A DNA stretch of 64,000 nt from Pelagibacterium halotolerans B2 (GCF_000230555.1 NC_016078.1:2294001-2358000), one strand, 5' to 3'. Numbered from the stretch's first letter, positions 53,801-62,253 are shown. Notes: generated by a model not told the origin, from the letters alone. Numbers and translations are program-made.

Positions 53801-55690
53801 CTAGCGCGCCGGTATGTGCTTGTCCCTGAGGCTTCGTTTCTGTGCCGCGATCCTGAATTGGGCGTTGGGCGCACCATAGCCGTCATAGCCGTTGCGGCGT
53901 TCGACGATCTCGAAGAAGAACCCGTCACCATAAAGCGAGGAATAGAGCTGGAAATACTCCCCCTGACCGTCGCGGTCATACAGGATATTGCTGGCCCTGA
54001 GCTGGCCGACGAATTCGTCCTCCAACCCGAACCGGGCCTGCAGGTCCGCGAAATAGTTGGGGGAGATTTCAAGGAAGGCAAAACCAGTGGCCCTGAGCGC
54101 CGCGGCAGTCTTGAAGATATCGGACGACGCAAAGGCGATGTGCTGTACCGAAGATCCGAAACTTTCCGAGATGAAATGCCCGGCCAGCGTCGAACGCTGG
54201 TCCGCCCCGTTTAGCGTGAACCTGATGCTGCCTTTTTCGTTTTCGATGACCTGACTGCGCACCAGACCTGCCGGATCGACGACATCGAGCATTGGGGTTT
54301 TGTGCGTATCGAAAAGCGTCGTGTAGAACAGCAGCCAGGTGAGCAGTTCCTCGTAGTTCATGGTCTGGCCGATGTGATCGATGTGGGTGATCCCCATATC
54401 GGGGCTATCGCGCAAAGCGACCGGGGTGAATTCAGTCTCCCAAACCTTGGCCAGTTCGCTCTTGCCATCGACGAAATGCATCAACCCACCGCCGACTCCG
54501 CGGATTGCCGGAATCTTGAGCTCCCCCGGACCGACCGGTTGTTCGAACGGCTCCGCCCCCAGCGCCCTGGCACGTTCGACGGTCGCTTGTGCGTCCTCGA
54601 CCTTGAGCCCGATATCACACACGCAGGTGCCGTGCATGAGATAGGCCGAGTGCGCAAAGCCTTCACGCTCGGTGTTGATGACGATATTGACCCCGCCATT
54701 GCGGTAGAGATCGACATGTTTGGCGATGTGACGTCCGGCGTGGGCAAAGCCCATAGAAGCCAGCAGTGCCTTCAGGTCTTCTGCTTCGGTTTCGTTGGCG
54801 GCGAATTCGATAAACTCGACACCCTCCACGGCAATCGGAGCGGGCATGGGCGCCAACTCGGTCTTGATCTGGGGCTCACCCCGCCGCACCGCATCCATTA
54901 GCGCAATGAGCGACCGGTGCCCATCCGCCGCAATTGTACCGGGTGAGCCGCCCCGGAACTGGTCGTTGAATATCTCCAGCGACCACATGCCGTCATAGCC
55001 GGTGGCGGCCACGGCCGCCGCAAACCCTGTAACATCGAGGTCGCCCTGCCCGGGCATGGTACGGAAGTGCCGGCTCCAATAGAGCAAGTCCATGTCGATC
55101 ATCGGTGCATCGGCCAACTGGACAAAGAAAATCTTGTCGCCCGGCACCGAGCGGATGGTTTGGGGATCGACCTTGCGCGCTATGGTGTGGAAGCTGTCCA
55201 CGATCAGCCCGACATTGGCATGGTCGGCACGCCGCACGATCTCCCAGGCATCGCGATGGTCGTTGACATGGCGCCCCCAGGCCAGCGCCTCATAGCCGAT
55301 CCGCAAGCCGCGCTTCCTGGCGCGCTCGCCCAGGTCACGCAGGTCGGCTGCCGCCCTGTCGATCCCACCCAGCGCGGCAGGCGAAACATTCGAGCATACA
55401 AGTACAAGATCGGTGCCAAGTTCCTCCATGACATCGAACTTGCGTTCGGCCCGGTCGAAAGCCCGGCCGCGTTCGGGCTCGGGCAAACCTTCAAAGTCAC
55501 GGAACGGCTGGAACAGGGCAATTTCGAGCCCGTGATCCCGGACCATTCGACCCACTTCCCGTGGCCCGCCATCGAACGCCAGGAAATCGTTCTCGAAAAT
55601 CTCGATGCCGTCAAACCCCGCCGCGGCAATTGCCGCCAGCTTCTCCCGCAGATCCCCACTGATCGAAACCGTCGCGATCGAGGTTTTCAT
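53801..55690 (-). CDS. 3-dehydroshikimate dehydratase, QuiC1/QsuB two-domain type
   Basis: About 629 residues. The N-terminal half is a sugar-phosphate-isomerase-like TIM barrel (TSIATVSISGDLREKLAAIA, then VGLIVDSFHTIARKVDP and MWSLEIFNDQFRGG), which dehydrates 3-dehydroshikimate to protocatechuate. The C-terminal half is a VOC, 4-hydroxyphenylpyruvate-dioxygenase-like domain (GITHIDHIGQTMNYEELLTW, QHIAFASSDIF, DGFFFEIVERRNGYDGYG). That fusion and length are characteristic. ATG 55690 has GGAGAAG upstream. Divergent from a LysR gene. It would let the cell use quinate or shikimate. Confidence 0.88.
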   Translation of the reverse strand: MKTSIATVSISGDLREKLAAIAAAGFDGIEIFENDFLAFDGGPREVGRMVRDHGLEIALFQPFRDFEGLPEPERGRAFDRAERKFDVMEELGTDLVLVCSNVSPAALGGIDRAAADLRDLGERARKRGLRIGYEALAWGRHVNDHRDAWEIVRRADHANVGLIVDSFHTIARKVDPQTIRSVPGDKIFFVQLADAPMIDMDLLYWSRHFRTMPGQGDLDVTGFAAAVAATGYDGMWSLEIFNDQFRGGSPGTIAADGHRSLIALMDAVRRGEPQIKTELAPMPAPIAVEGVEFIEFAANETEAEDLKALLASMGFAHAGRHIAKHVDLYRNGGVNIVINTEREGFAHSAYLMHGTCVCDIGLKVEDAQATVERARALGAEPFEQPVGPGELKIPAIRGVGGGLMHFVDGKSELAKVWETEFTPVALRDSPDMGITHIDHIGQTMNYEELLTWLLFYTTLFDTHKTPMLDVVDPAGLVRSQVIENEKGSIRFTLNGADQRSTLAGHFISESFGSSVQHIAFASSDIFKTAAALRATGFAFLEISPNYFADLQARFGLEDEFVGQLRASNILYDRDGQGEYFQLYSSLYGDGFFFEIVERRNGYDGYGAPNAQFRIAAQKRSLRDKHIPAR

Positions 55691-55783
55691 GCTGCTTCTC
55701 CATCCTGCGGCCAGCCGGGCACAACTCCGATCCACACTAATTGCAGCAATTGACTAACACAAATATCTACTTATAACGAAGAT

Positions 55784-55798
55784 ATAACATACTGTTAT
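55784..55798. promoter_or_regulatory. LTTR-like palindrome between the dehydratase and LysR genes
   Basis: ATAACA-TAC-TGTTAT is a perfect 6-3-6 inverted repeat eight bases before the LysR start codon and within the 116-bp divergent region. The region is AT-rich, unlike its surroundings. Autoregulation and control of the dehydratase gene are inferred from position. Confidence 0.55.
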
Positions 55799-55806
55799 GG
55801 AACCCC

Positions 55807-56697
55807 ATGCTGACGCTACGCCAGATCGAAATCGTTCGCGCGATCGCCGTTTCGGGTTCCGTGGCCGGTGCGGCCAAGCTGCTCAATGTCGCGCAACCGG
55901 GGATCAGCCGGGCCATGAAGCATATTGAGGCGTCGTTGGGCCTCAAGCTGTTTGTCCGCCGCGCCGGCCGCTATACCCCCGCGCCCGAGGCCACCGGAAT
56001 ATTCCGCCAGATCAATGAAATCCACCGGAAGGTGGACGATCTCGGATACGTCCTTTCAAAGCTCAATTCGGGCGAGGATGTCGAACTCCATCTGGGGTCT
56101 GTTCCCTCCATCGCCAACGCAATGGTGCCCAACGCGGTCGCTGCCATGCGCAACGCCATGCCCAGCATTGCGCTCAATATCGAATTGCTCAAGATCGAGG
56201 AAGCGATCGACTATCTGCTCTTGCAGCGCGGCGAAATGGTCTTGATGAGCTATAGGCTCTCCCATCCGGCGCTAAGCTTTACCCCGCTGGCTCATGGCAG
56301 TCTCAAATTCGTCGTCCCGCCCGACCATCCGTGTGCCGGTTACGAAAGCATAACTGTGGAGGAGATTGCCCGCTATTCGTTGATCGGCATCGATCCGAAC
56401 GATCCCTACGGTCGGATCATGGCAGAGTTGTTCGAACGGGCCAATCTCGACATTCACGTGCCGATCAAGGCGCGGTTCGGCTCGACGGTGATTTCGCTTG
56501 TCGAGCGCCATGTGGGCGTGGCCGTGCTCGATTCCTTTTCCATCGCCGGAATCGGGGCCGATCGTTTGCGCGCCATTCCCATAGAAGCGGAAACCCGATT
56601 TCCCGTTTATTACGCGACCCGGAACGACTGGACACTTTCAAGCTCGGCTGAAAAATTCCTGCGTTATCTCAGAGCAACGATGAAGGAACATGGCTGA
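55807..56697 (+). CDS. LysR family transcriptional regulator
   Basis: LTTR of 296 residues. The helix-turn-helix is IVRAIAVSGSVAGAAKLLNV then AQPGISRAMKHIEASLGLKL. The effector domain contains GEDVELHLGSVPSIANAMVP and FVVPPDHPCAGYESITVEE. Divergent from the 3-dehydroshikimate dehydratase gene, its likely target, with shikimate-type metabolites as candidate effectors. Its last bases overlap an alternative start of the next gene. Confidence 0.87.
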   Translation: MLTLRQIEIVRAIAVSGSVAGAAKLLNVAQPGISRAMKHIEASLGLKLFVRRAGRYTPAPEATGIFRQINEIHRKVDDLGYVLSKLNSGEDVELHLGSVPSIANAMVPNAVAAMRNAMPSIALNIELLKIEEAIDYLLLQRGEMVLMSYRLSHPALSFTPLAHGSLKFVVPPDHPCAGYESITVEEIARYSLIGIDPNDPYGRIMAELFERANLDIHVPIKARFGSTVISLVERHVGVAVLDSFSIAGIGADRLRAIPIEAETRFPVYYATRNDWTLSSSAEKFLRYLRATMKEHG

Positions 56698-56761
56698 GGG
56701 AAAAGCAGTCGCACGGCCAGGTCGACAAGCTGCTCCCGCAATTGCCGGATGCGAGGTTTCC

Positions 56762-57319
56762 ATGTTGCCACCCGATGCCCGCTATATGCCCGACTATGTC
56801 GACGAGACGCATGAGGCCATGCTCTTGAATACTATTGATCGGTCCGCATGGCTCGGGGATCTCAAGCGGCGCGTTCAACATTATGGCTTTCGCTACGATT
56901 ACAAGAGCCGGCGCGTAACCAGGGAGTCCTCCCTTGGCCCTTTACCGGATTGGCTGAGCATCCTTGCAAACCGACTCCGGCAAGATGGCGTTTTCCAGAC
57001 GCAGCCTGATCAGGTGATCATCAATGAGTATCTGCCTGGCCAAGGCATCGCCGCTCACGTGGATTGCGAGCCCTGCTTTGGCGAAACCGTCGCATCTCTC
57101 AGCCTCGGCTCTGCCTGTGCGATGGAATTTGCACACGTCCAATCCGGACGCACTGCGGCCCATTTTCTTGCACCCCGCAGTCTGCTGGCGCTGAGTCATC
57201 AAGCGCGGTTCAACTGGACTCATGGAATTCCTGCACGCAAGTCCGACATCGTCGACGGCAGCAAAATTGCACGTGGGCGGCGGGTATCCCTGACATTTCG
57301 GACTGTTATTATAAAGTAG
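56762..57319 (+). CDS. AlkB-like 2-oxoglutarate/Fe(II) dioxygenase
   Basis: About 185 residues. The iron ligands are His-x-Asp in GIAAHVDCEPCFGETVASLS and a later His in NWTHGIPAR; RRVSLTFRTV carries the two arginines that bind 2-oxoglutarate. The N-terminal block LKRRVQHYGFRYDYKSRRV is typical of a bacterial AlkB subgroup. Likely role is oxidative demethylation of nucleic acid, but the substrate is not certain. I chose ATG 56762, with GAGG upstream; ATG 56690, overlapping the LysR stop, would add 24 low-complexity residues. Confidence 0.8.
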   Translation: MLPPDARYMPDYVDETHEAMLLNTIDRSAWLGDLKRRVQHYGFRYDYKSRRVTRESSLGPLPDWLSILANRLRQDGVFQTQPDQVIINEYLPGQGIAAHVDCEPCFGETVASLSLGSACAMEFAHVQSGRTAAHFLAPRSLLALSHQARFNWTHGIPARKSDIVDGSKIARGRRVSLTFRTVIIK

Positions 57320-57347
57320 TCGCGCCGAAAAGCGCGTGGGCTTAGAC

Positions 57348-57644
57348 CTACCGCTGCCAGTGGGACACGATCCGGTACAGCATCCGCCCGTCGCCCATCG
57401 GAGAAAGTTCGACAAGCCAGCTTTTTGCACCGATTTCGGTTCCGGCGGCCGTGCGGTATGGTTCCAGGTCGAGCCTGCATTGCCCCTCGCCGCACGGCCG
57501 GCAGGTGCCACGCGCCACAGCGCCATCCGAAAACAATACCCGCACTTCCTGGTCAGGCCCTTTATCGGATAGCGCGGTATCGACAACGCCCTTATGGCCG
57601 GGGAAAAAGTGACTGTATGTGCCCTCGAAGCTGGGTATGCTCAC
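57348..57644 (-). CDS. Hypothetical small protein coupled to a GntR gene
   Basis: 98 residues, start GTG 57644 inside a GTGA overlap with the stop of the GntR gene, which supports real translation. I do not recognise the family. It contains a Cys-rich stretch CRPCGEGQCRLDLEPY and a tryptophan-containing end (GRMLYRIVSHWQR). No signal peptide or membrane segment is seen. It is the last gene of the amino-acid transport operon and is convergent with the AlkB-like gene. Confidence 0.6.
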   Translation of the reverse strand: MSIPSFEGTYSHFFPGHKGVVDTALSDKGPDQEVRVLFSDGAVARGTCRPCGEGQCRLDLEPYRTAAGTEIGAKSWLVELSPMGDGRMLYRIVSHWQR

Positions 57645-58318
57645 ATCGACTCCAGCGCCTCACGGACGATGTTGGACGTTGTTTCGATGTGGTCCCTCGC
57701 AGCCTTTTCCGCTGCCTCGGGATCGCCGCTCTCAAGTGCTTCGAATATGCTGCGATGCTGCGCATTCGAAGCCACCGTCTGCTCCTCATTGAAGAAAATC
57801 GGTAGACGAAGATTCCAGTAATGGAACTGTGTTCGCTCGTGCATTTCCGCCAGCAGAGGGTTGGCCGCCATGGCAACGATCGTCTCGTGGAACGTCCTGT
57901 CCAGACGATTGAGTTCAGCGCGCGAGATCTCCTTGTAGTTATCCATCTTGCTCATCAGAGATATCAGGCGCTTCTTCTGCTGGCTGGACCCGCGTTGCGC
58001 CGCCAGCCGGGTGGCGTAGCTTTCCGTACTGATGCGCGTCTCGAAGATGAAGCGGGCATTTGCCGGGTTTGTCGCCTCGATCAGCCAGCCACGCCGCTGG
58101 CGGCTGACGAGCCCTTCTCCCTCGAGCCGCAGCAGGGCCTCGCGGACCGGTGTCCGCCCGACATTGATTTCGCGGGAGATCTCGTCCTCGACCAACCTCG
58201 AACCTTGCTTGATCTCAAGCGAAATGATGCGGTTGCGCAGAAGCGCATGCACATCGGCGGCGAGAAGTGCATGGCCGGACGATTTTCCGATCGGTGGTAT
58301 TGAAGTCATGTATCGCAT
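57641..58318 (-). CDS. GntR family regulator (FadR/FCD subfamily)
   Basis: Repressor of 225 residues. The winged helix reads LRNRIISLEIKQGSRLVEDE then VGRTPVREALLRLEGEGLVS. The all-helical FCD effector domain follows, with the metal-ligand-like FHETIVAMAANPLLAEMHE and NAQHRSIFEALESGDPEAAE. ATG 58318 is used; ATG 58309 is possible. It lies at the end of the transport operon and probably binds the two matching palindromes at 61452 and 62015. Confidence 0.88.
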   Translation of the reverse strand: MRYMTSIPPIGKSSGHALLAADVHALLRNRIISLEIKQGSRLVEDEISREINVGRTPVREALLRLEGEGLVSRQRRGWLIEATNPANARFIFETRISTESYATRLAAQRGSSQQKKRLISLMSKMDNYKEISRAELNRLDRTFHETIVAMAANPLLAEMHERTQFHYWNLRLPIFFNEEQTVASNAQHRSIFEALESGDPEAAEKAARDHIETTSNIVREALESM

Positions 58319-58322
58319 ACCC

Positions 58323-59102
58323 TCAATTGGTGTGCAGCGCTAAGAACTGACGACTCCGCTCGTGCTGAGGATTTGCAAAGAACTCGGCCGCTGGCGAGTC
58401 TTCAACCATCTCACCATCGACCATGAAGAAGACACGGTCCGCACACCCTTTTGCAATAGCCATCTCGTGGGTCGCGATCAACATTGTTTGCCCTTCATCA
58501 GCCAGTGTTTTGATGGTCGCAACCACTTCCTGCGAAAGTTCGGGATCGAGCGCACTTGTCGGCTCGTCGAACAGCATTACCTTGGGATCGAGCGCAAGAG
58601 CCCGTGCGATGGCGACGCGTTGCTGTTGCCCGCCCGAGAGTTCTCCCGGATAAGAGCTGGCCTTCTGGCGCAGCCCCACCTTGTCGAGCAGTTCGAGCGC
58701 CCGCGCCTCCGCCTCGTCCCGGCTGCGGCCCAGGACAAAGCGCGGCCCGGATGCAACGTTTTGGACAGCGGTCATGTGCCGGAAGAGATTGAAGCTCTGA
58801 AAAACCATGCCGATGGACTTGCGCTGGGCACTTATCGTCTTGTCGGAAAGCTGTTTCAAGGCGCCACCCTCCTCGCGGTAACCGATCATTTGGCCGTTGA
58901 CGTAGACGCGTCCACCATTGATTTCCTCGAGATGGTTCAGACAGCGCAACAGAGTCGATTTCCCCGAACCCGAAGGGCCCAGAAGGGCGATAACCTCGCC
59001 CGTCTGAACGCTGAATGATATGCCTTTCAGAACCTCAAGCGGGCCGAAGGACTTCCTGAGACCGGAAACGACGATGGTTTGATCGGTAGCAATCATGTTC
59101 AT
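58323..59102 (-). CDS. Polar amino-acid ABC transporter ATP-binding protein
   Basis: ATPase of about 259 residues of the GlnQ/HisP type. Walker A GPSGSGKST, Q-loop GMVFQSFNLFRHMTAVQNV (typical of amino-acid importers), signature LSGGQQQR, Walker B VMLFDEPTSALDPE, and switch His in ATHEMAIA. ATG 59102 has GGTGAGG upstream; GTG 59111 forms a GTGA overlap with the permease stop and is the alternative. Confidence 0.92.
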   Translation of the reverse strand: MNMIATDQTIVVSGLRKSFGPLEVLKGISFSVQTGEVIALLGPSGSGKSTLLRCLNHLEEINGGRVYVNGQMIGYREEGGALKQLSDKTISAQRKSIGMVFQSFNLFRHMTAVQNVASGPRFVLGRSRDEAEARALELLDKVGLRQKASSYPGELSGGQQQRVAIARALALDPKVMLFDEPTSALDPELSQEVVATIKTLADEGQTMLIATHEMAIAKGCADRVFFMVDGEMVEDSPAAEFFANPQHERSRQFLALHTN

Positions 59103-59107
59103 TTGCC

Positions 59108-59956
59108 TCACCTCACCGGAAACGTCTTTTCAAGGATCGTCTGGATGACCGTCACGACCGCCGTCATCGCAAGATACCAGAACGCGGCCACCGCCAGCAG
59201 TTCCACGACCCGGAAATTGGCCGAATAGATGCCCTGAGTGATACGCAGCAGTTCGAGGAATCCGATGACCGACGCCAGCGAGGTGGATTTGAGCAGCATG
59301 ATATATTGATTCCCCGTCGCGGGAATGATGATCCGTGCCGCCTGGGGAATAACGACCTGCCATAGCACCTGTCCGTGACGCATGCCGATTGCCCGCGCGG
59401 CGGAGCGCTGCCCCTTATCAACGGCGAGAATGCCACCGCGGATGATCTCGCTCATATAGGCGCCCTCGGCCAGGCCCAACCCCAACACCGCCGCGATAAA
59501 CGGGGTTACAAGGACAGGCATCGGGGCGCTGAAAAGGAGGTCCCCGCTAAAGGGCAAACCGATTTCCAGCCGCGGGAACATCGTCGGGAACGCATTGTAC
59601 CAGAAAAGGATCTGAATCAGCATCGGCGTGCCGCGGAAGAAGTAGACAAATGTAGCCGCGAGCGAACTCAGGATCGGGTTTCCGCTTAGCCGCATAAGAG
59701 CCACGATCAGGCCAACCACGACAGCAACCGCCATCGCAACCGTTCCAACAAGGACCGCATTTCCGGCGCCGATCAGAACCTGGCCGCTGGTCAGATAGGT
59801 GAAAAAGACCTCCAGGCTCATGATCTCGGCGCGCACCGCAGCTATAGCGAGCAACCCAAGGATCGCAAGTGTGACAGCGCCGAGGAGCCAGGCTCCCCAG
59901 CGCCGCCGGCGAACAATCCGAACCGGGCCGGGTTCGGCAATCACGCTGGCCGACAA
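59108..59956 (-). CDS. Polar amino-acid ABC transporter permease
   Basis: Inner-membrane permease of 282 residues of the HisM/GlnP type, with the EAA loop AARAIGMRHGQVLWQVVIPQ and family motifs YFFRGTPMLIQILFWYNAFP and GNQYIMLLKSTSLASVIGF. Start at TTG 59956, four bases after the stop of the binding-protein gene, with GAGAGGAA upstream. Only one permease gene is present, so it would act as a homodimer. Confidence 0.9.
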   Translation of the reverse strand: MSASVIAEPGPVRIVRRRRWGAWLLGAVTLAILGLLAIAAVRAEIMSLEVFFTYLTSGQVLIGAGNAVLVGTVAMAVAVVVGLIVALMRLSGNPILSSLAATFVYFFRGTPMLIQILFWYNAFPTMFPRLEIGLPFSGDLLFSAPMPVLVTPFIAAVLGLGLAEGAYMSEIIRGGILAVDKGQRSAARAIGMRHGQVLWQVVIPQAARIIIPATGNQYIMLLKSTSLASVIGFLELLRITQGIYSANFRVVELLAVAAFWYLAMTAVVTVIQTILEKTFPVR

Positions 59957-59959
59957 TCG

Positions 59960-60838
59960 TCAGTTCCTCTCACTTGCAGGAAGGTTGACAGTAATTTCAG
60001 GAAGGGCGCCGCCCTCCAGACCCCACTTTGCCAGCAGGTCGCGATAGGTGCCATCCTCGAGCATGGCCTGGGCGGTCGCCTGCACCGCATCACGCAGCGC
60101 CGTGTCCTCCTTGGAGAAGGCCCAGGAGGTGACGTACGGCGTCAGGATATAGTTGCCACCCGCGATCGCATAGTCGCCAGGCGCGTTGGAGATGAAATAG
60201 ACAAGGGCCGGAAAATCGCCGAGATAGCCATCGACACGACCCAGGTCGAGTTGCGCACGCGCATCCGGCGCCGATGGAAGCTGGTCGATGGTGAACGGCT
60301 CTTCGCCCGCCGCCTCGCATTCCTGATTGGCAGTTTCGAGCGCAGCCATAATCGTGTTGCTGCCAAGCAGCATGGCGACGGTGCCGCCGCAGAAATCGGC
60401 GATGGTCTGGTAGCTTTCGGCGTCCTCCGCCCTGACGAGGATGGAGCCACCGGACATCATGTAATTGACGAAATCTACAGTTTGTTCGCGTTCAAGCGTG
60501 TCGCTGATGCCGCCCGAGGCGACATCGAACCGTTGAGATTCGAGGCCGGGAATAAGTGAAGCGTATTCGCCATGGATATAGTTGAGTTCAAGACCGAGAC
60601 GGCTTGAGATTTCCGCCAGGAGGTCGGCGCTCACACCGACGACTTCGCTCGCACCGGGCTCCTTGTACTCGACAGGCGGAAACGTCTGCTGCGACCCGAC
60701 GTTCAAAACGCCGGCATCCCTGATATCGTCGGGCAGTAACTCGACGCCCATATTGTCCTGCGCGTTGGCCGTCGCAACGCCAAGGCATAGCCCCAGTGTC
60801 ATAGCGACGAGCCCCGATGCACTCCTGATATAGTCCAT
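59960..60838 (-). CDS. Polar amino-acid ABC transporter substrate-binding protein
   Basis: Periplasmic family-3 binding protein of 292 residues. A signal peptide (GLVAMTLGLCLGVATANA) is cut before QDNMGVELL. The mature part has VLNVGSQQTFPPVEYKEPGA and LNYIHGEYASLIPGLESQRF, the usual start of this fold. ATG 60838 has AGGAGAGG upstream. The ligand is unknown; the neighbouring cyclotransferase-like gene suggests a gamma-glutamyl or related compound, which is inference. Confidence 0.9.
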   Translation of the reverse strand: MDYIRSASGLVAMTLGLCLGVATANAQDNMGVELLPDDIRDAGVLNVGSQQTFPPVEYKEPGASEVVGVSADLLAEISSRLGLELNYIHGEYASLIPGLESQRFDVASGGISDTLEREQTVDFVNYMMSGGSILVRAEDAESYQTIADFCGGTVAMLLGSNTIMAALETANQECEAAGEEPFTIDQLPSAPDARAQLDLGRVDGYLGDFPALVYFISNAPGDYAIAGGNYILTPYVTSWAFSKEDTALRDAVQATAQAMLEDGTYRDLLAKWGLEGGALPEITVNLPASERN

Positions 60839-60877
60839 TTTCCTCTCCTTTGAATGTCTGGTGGCGCCCCTCAGCAC

Positions 60878-61381
60878 CTACCGTGAAGCAGCCGATTTCC
60901 CTGGTATGGCCGATGGGTTGGGCCGGTCTGCATCCGGACAAGGCGCAGCGGCCTCGTACGTGTCGAGCACCGACTGTATGTAGTCTTGGGGAAAGCCGTG
61001 ATCGCGCATGCCCTTGGGGATATGGTCCCAGTAGTAATTGGGCGGCCGCATGGCGATACCCGGCTGGGTAAGCCGATAGGTCCAACAGTCATAAGTCTTG
61101 CCGTCGTCGCCGATAACAGTGACCGTGCACCGTTCGAAATCGTCGTAATCGTCCTTGAAGTGCATATGGTCGTGCTTGAAGACGATGCCATGCACTGTGG
61201 TTCCCCACGCTGCCGAGCATGTGCTGTTGAAATGGCACCAGCCACGATCGGTCCGCTCACCCGCCGCATGGAACGTCAGGCGGTGATTGGGCGCTATCGC
61301 ATGGGTGACCTGCTCCGCATTGGGCATGAACCGACGCAATTCCGCATCGTCCAACCAGGTGCAGTATCCGAAATAGTACAT
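60878..61381 (-). CDS. Gamma-glutamylcyclotransferase-like protein
   Basis: 167 residues beginning MYYFGYCTWLDDAELRRFMP, which matches the start of the GGCT/AIG2-like fold (usually YFAYGSNM), with HGIVFKHDHMHFKDDYDDFE as the second conserved block. The canonical YGSN loop is altered to GYCTWL, so catalytic activity on gamma-glutamyl peptides is uncertain. First gene of the operon that includes the amino-acid transporter. ATG 61381 has GAGG upstream; ATG 61399 is an alternative. The family call is moderately secure. Confidence 0.62.
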   Translation of the reverse strand: MYYFGYCTWLDDAELRRFMPNAEQVTHAIAPNHRLTFHAAGERTDRGWCHFNSTCSAAWGTTVHGIVFKHDHMHFKDDYDDFERCTVTVIGDDGKTYDCWTYRLTQPGIAMRPPNYYWDHIPKGMRDHGFPQDYIQSVLDTYEAAAPCPDADRPNPSAIPGKSAASR

Positions 61382-61451
61382 AAACAACCTCGATTTCATT
61401 CGCGGGCTTGAGCCCCGTAGCATTACGGCGCCGTGAACGCCGTACATATTA

Positions 61452-61473
61452 TCGTATATTGTTTCATATACGA
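61452..61473. promoter_or_regulatory. GntR-type operator 1
   Basis: TCGTATAT-TGTTTC-ATATACGA is a perfect inverted repeat with 8-base arms, 71 bp upstream of the cyclotransferase-like gene. A near copy at 62015-62036 matches at 18 of 22 positions. Regulation by the operon's own GntR protein is inference. Confidence 0.7.
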
Positions 61474-61481
61474 ATCAAGAC

Positions 61482-61961
61482 CTATTCTGACTCTGCAAGC
61501 GCCTTTTTGATGCGCTTCGGTCCGCCTTGGGTTCTACGCACTTCAAGCACGACCCCGGCTTTTGCCTGCGTATCGAAATAGCAAAAGCCCGATCCATCCT
61601 CGCGCTTGCCGCGCGCAATGACATCCATTCCGAGAGCGCGCCCCTCGGCCTCGGCAGCGTCCCGGTCAGGGACTTCAAAGCCAATGTGATATACCCCTTC
61701 CCCATGCTCATCGAGAAACCTGCGCTGCGGCGAATCCATCTCGCCCGGGTCGCAAAGCTGGAGTTGCAGCGCCCCCAGATCAGCGCAGCGATATTTCATC
61801 CTCGCAGACGCCTCGCGGTTCGGAACCTCGAATTCGAGGTAGCTGGTGCCCTTTTCGTAGTCGTACCAGGGGCCGATGCCGATGCTGTTGTAATAGGTCT
61901 CAGCCCGGTCGATATCCCGAACCAGGATGCAGATGTGATGGGGCTGCCCGAAGATAGTCAC
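61482..61961 (-). CDS. VOC (glyoxalase/dioxygenase-fold) family protein
   Basis: About 159 residues of the vicinal-oxygen-chelate fold. The metal-ligand-bearing strands are visible as GQPHHICILVRDIDRAETYY and GEGVYHIGFEVPDRDAAEAE, then a C-terminal VLEVRRT with a Glu. It resembles methylmalonyl-CoA epimerase/glyoxalase-like proteins but the reaction cannot be assigned. GTG 61961 has GGAG six bases upstream; GTG 61985 is also possible. Just upstream of the cyclotransferase operon and preceded by the second operator. Confidence 0.8.
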   Translation of the reverse strand: MTIFGQPHHICILVRDIDRAETYYNSIGIGPWYDYEKGTSYLEFEVPNREASARMKYRCADLGALQLQLCDPGEMDSPQRRFLDEHGEGVYHIGFEVPDRDAAEAEGRALGMDVIARGKREDGSGFCYFDTQAKAGVVLEVRRTQGGPKRIKKALAESE

Positions 61962-62014
61962 TTTATGCTCCGTTAAGTGCTGCACATCCGTGACGCTCGA
62001 AGGGCCTCACGATT

Positions 62015-62036
62015 GGTATATAGTTTCGTATATGAA
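62015..62036. promoter_or_regulatory. GntR-type operator 2
   Basis: GGTATATAGTTTCGTATATG (first 20 bases) matches operator 1 at 18 of 22 positions when aligned as N-GTATAT-N-GTTTC-N-TATA-Y-GAA. It lies 29 to 53 bp upstream of the VOC gene, depending on which GTG start is used. Confidence 0.65.
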
Positions 62037-62094
62037 GTAATATGCTAATTCAACTCCCTCTTCGCTGTTCCTGGGCAAAATGTGAAATCGACTC

Positions 62095-62184
62095 CAGTGG
62101 GCCACCCGCGGCAGCCGCTGCCCACTGCCGTATCAATCTCAGGCTCAATTCATATATATTGCAATATGCAGAATAATATATTAT
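62095..62184. other. Hairpin and AT-rich palindrome between the VOC and EamA genes
   Basis: CAGTGGGC (62095-62102) and GCCCACTG (62120-62127) form an 8-bp stem around an inner GCGGC-A-GCCGC. Further on, ATAATATATTAT (62173-62184) is a perfect 12-bp palindrome, 69 bp before the EamA start. Both lie in the 217-bp divergent gap; their function is unknown. Confidence 0.45.
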
Positions 62185-62253
62185 CGAGCAACAACCTCCC
62201 CCATTGCTCGTTTCAATCGTGAAGAAGTTGGAGGCCCCTTGCGAGACGAGGCC

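Noticed and set aside
53542-53829. Possible 95-residue gene on the plus strand between the siderophore operon and the dehydratase gene
   Set aside because: No family features, runs antisense into the end of the dehydratase gene, and covers the iron-box region.
62095-62127. Intrinsic terminator upstream of the EamA gene
   Set aside because: A good stem is present but no U-rich run follows on either strand and it lies between divergent genes.
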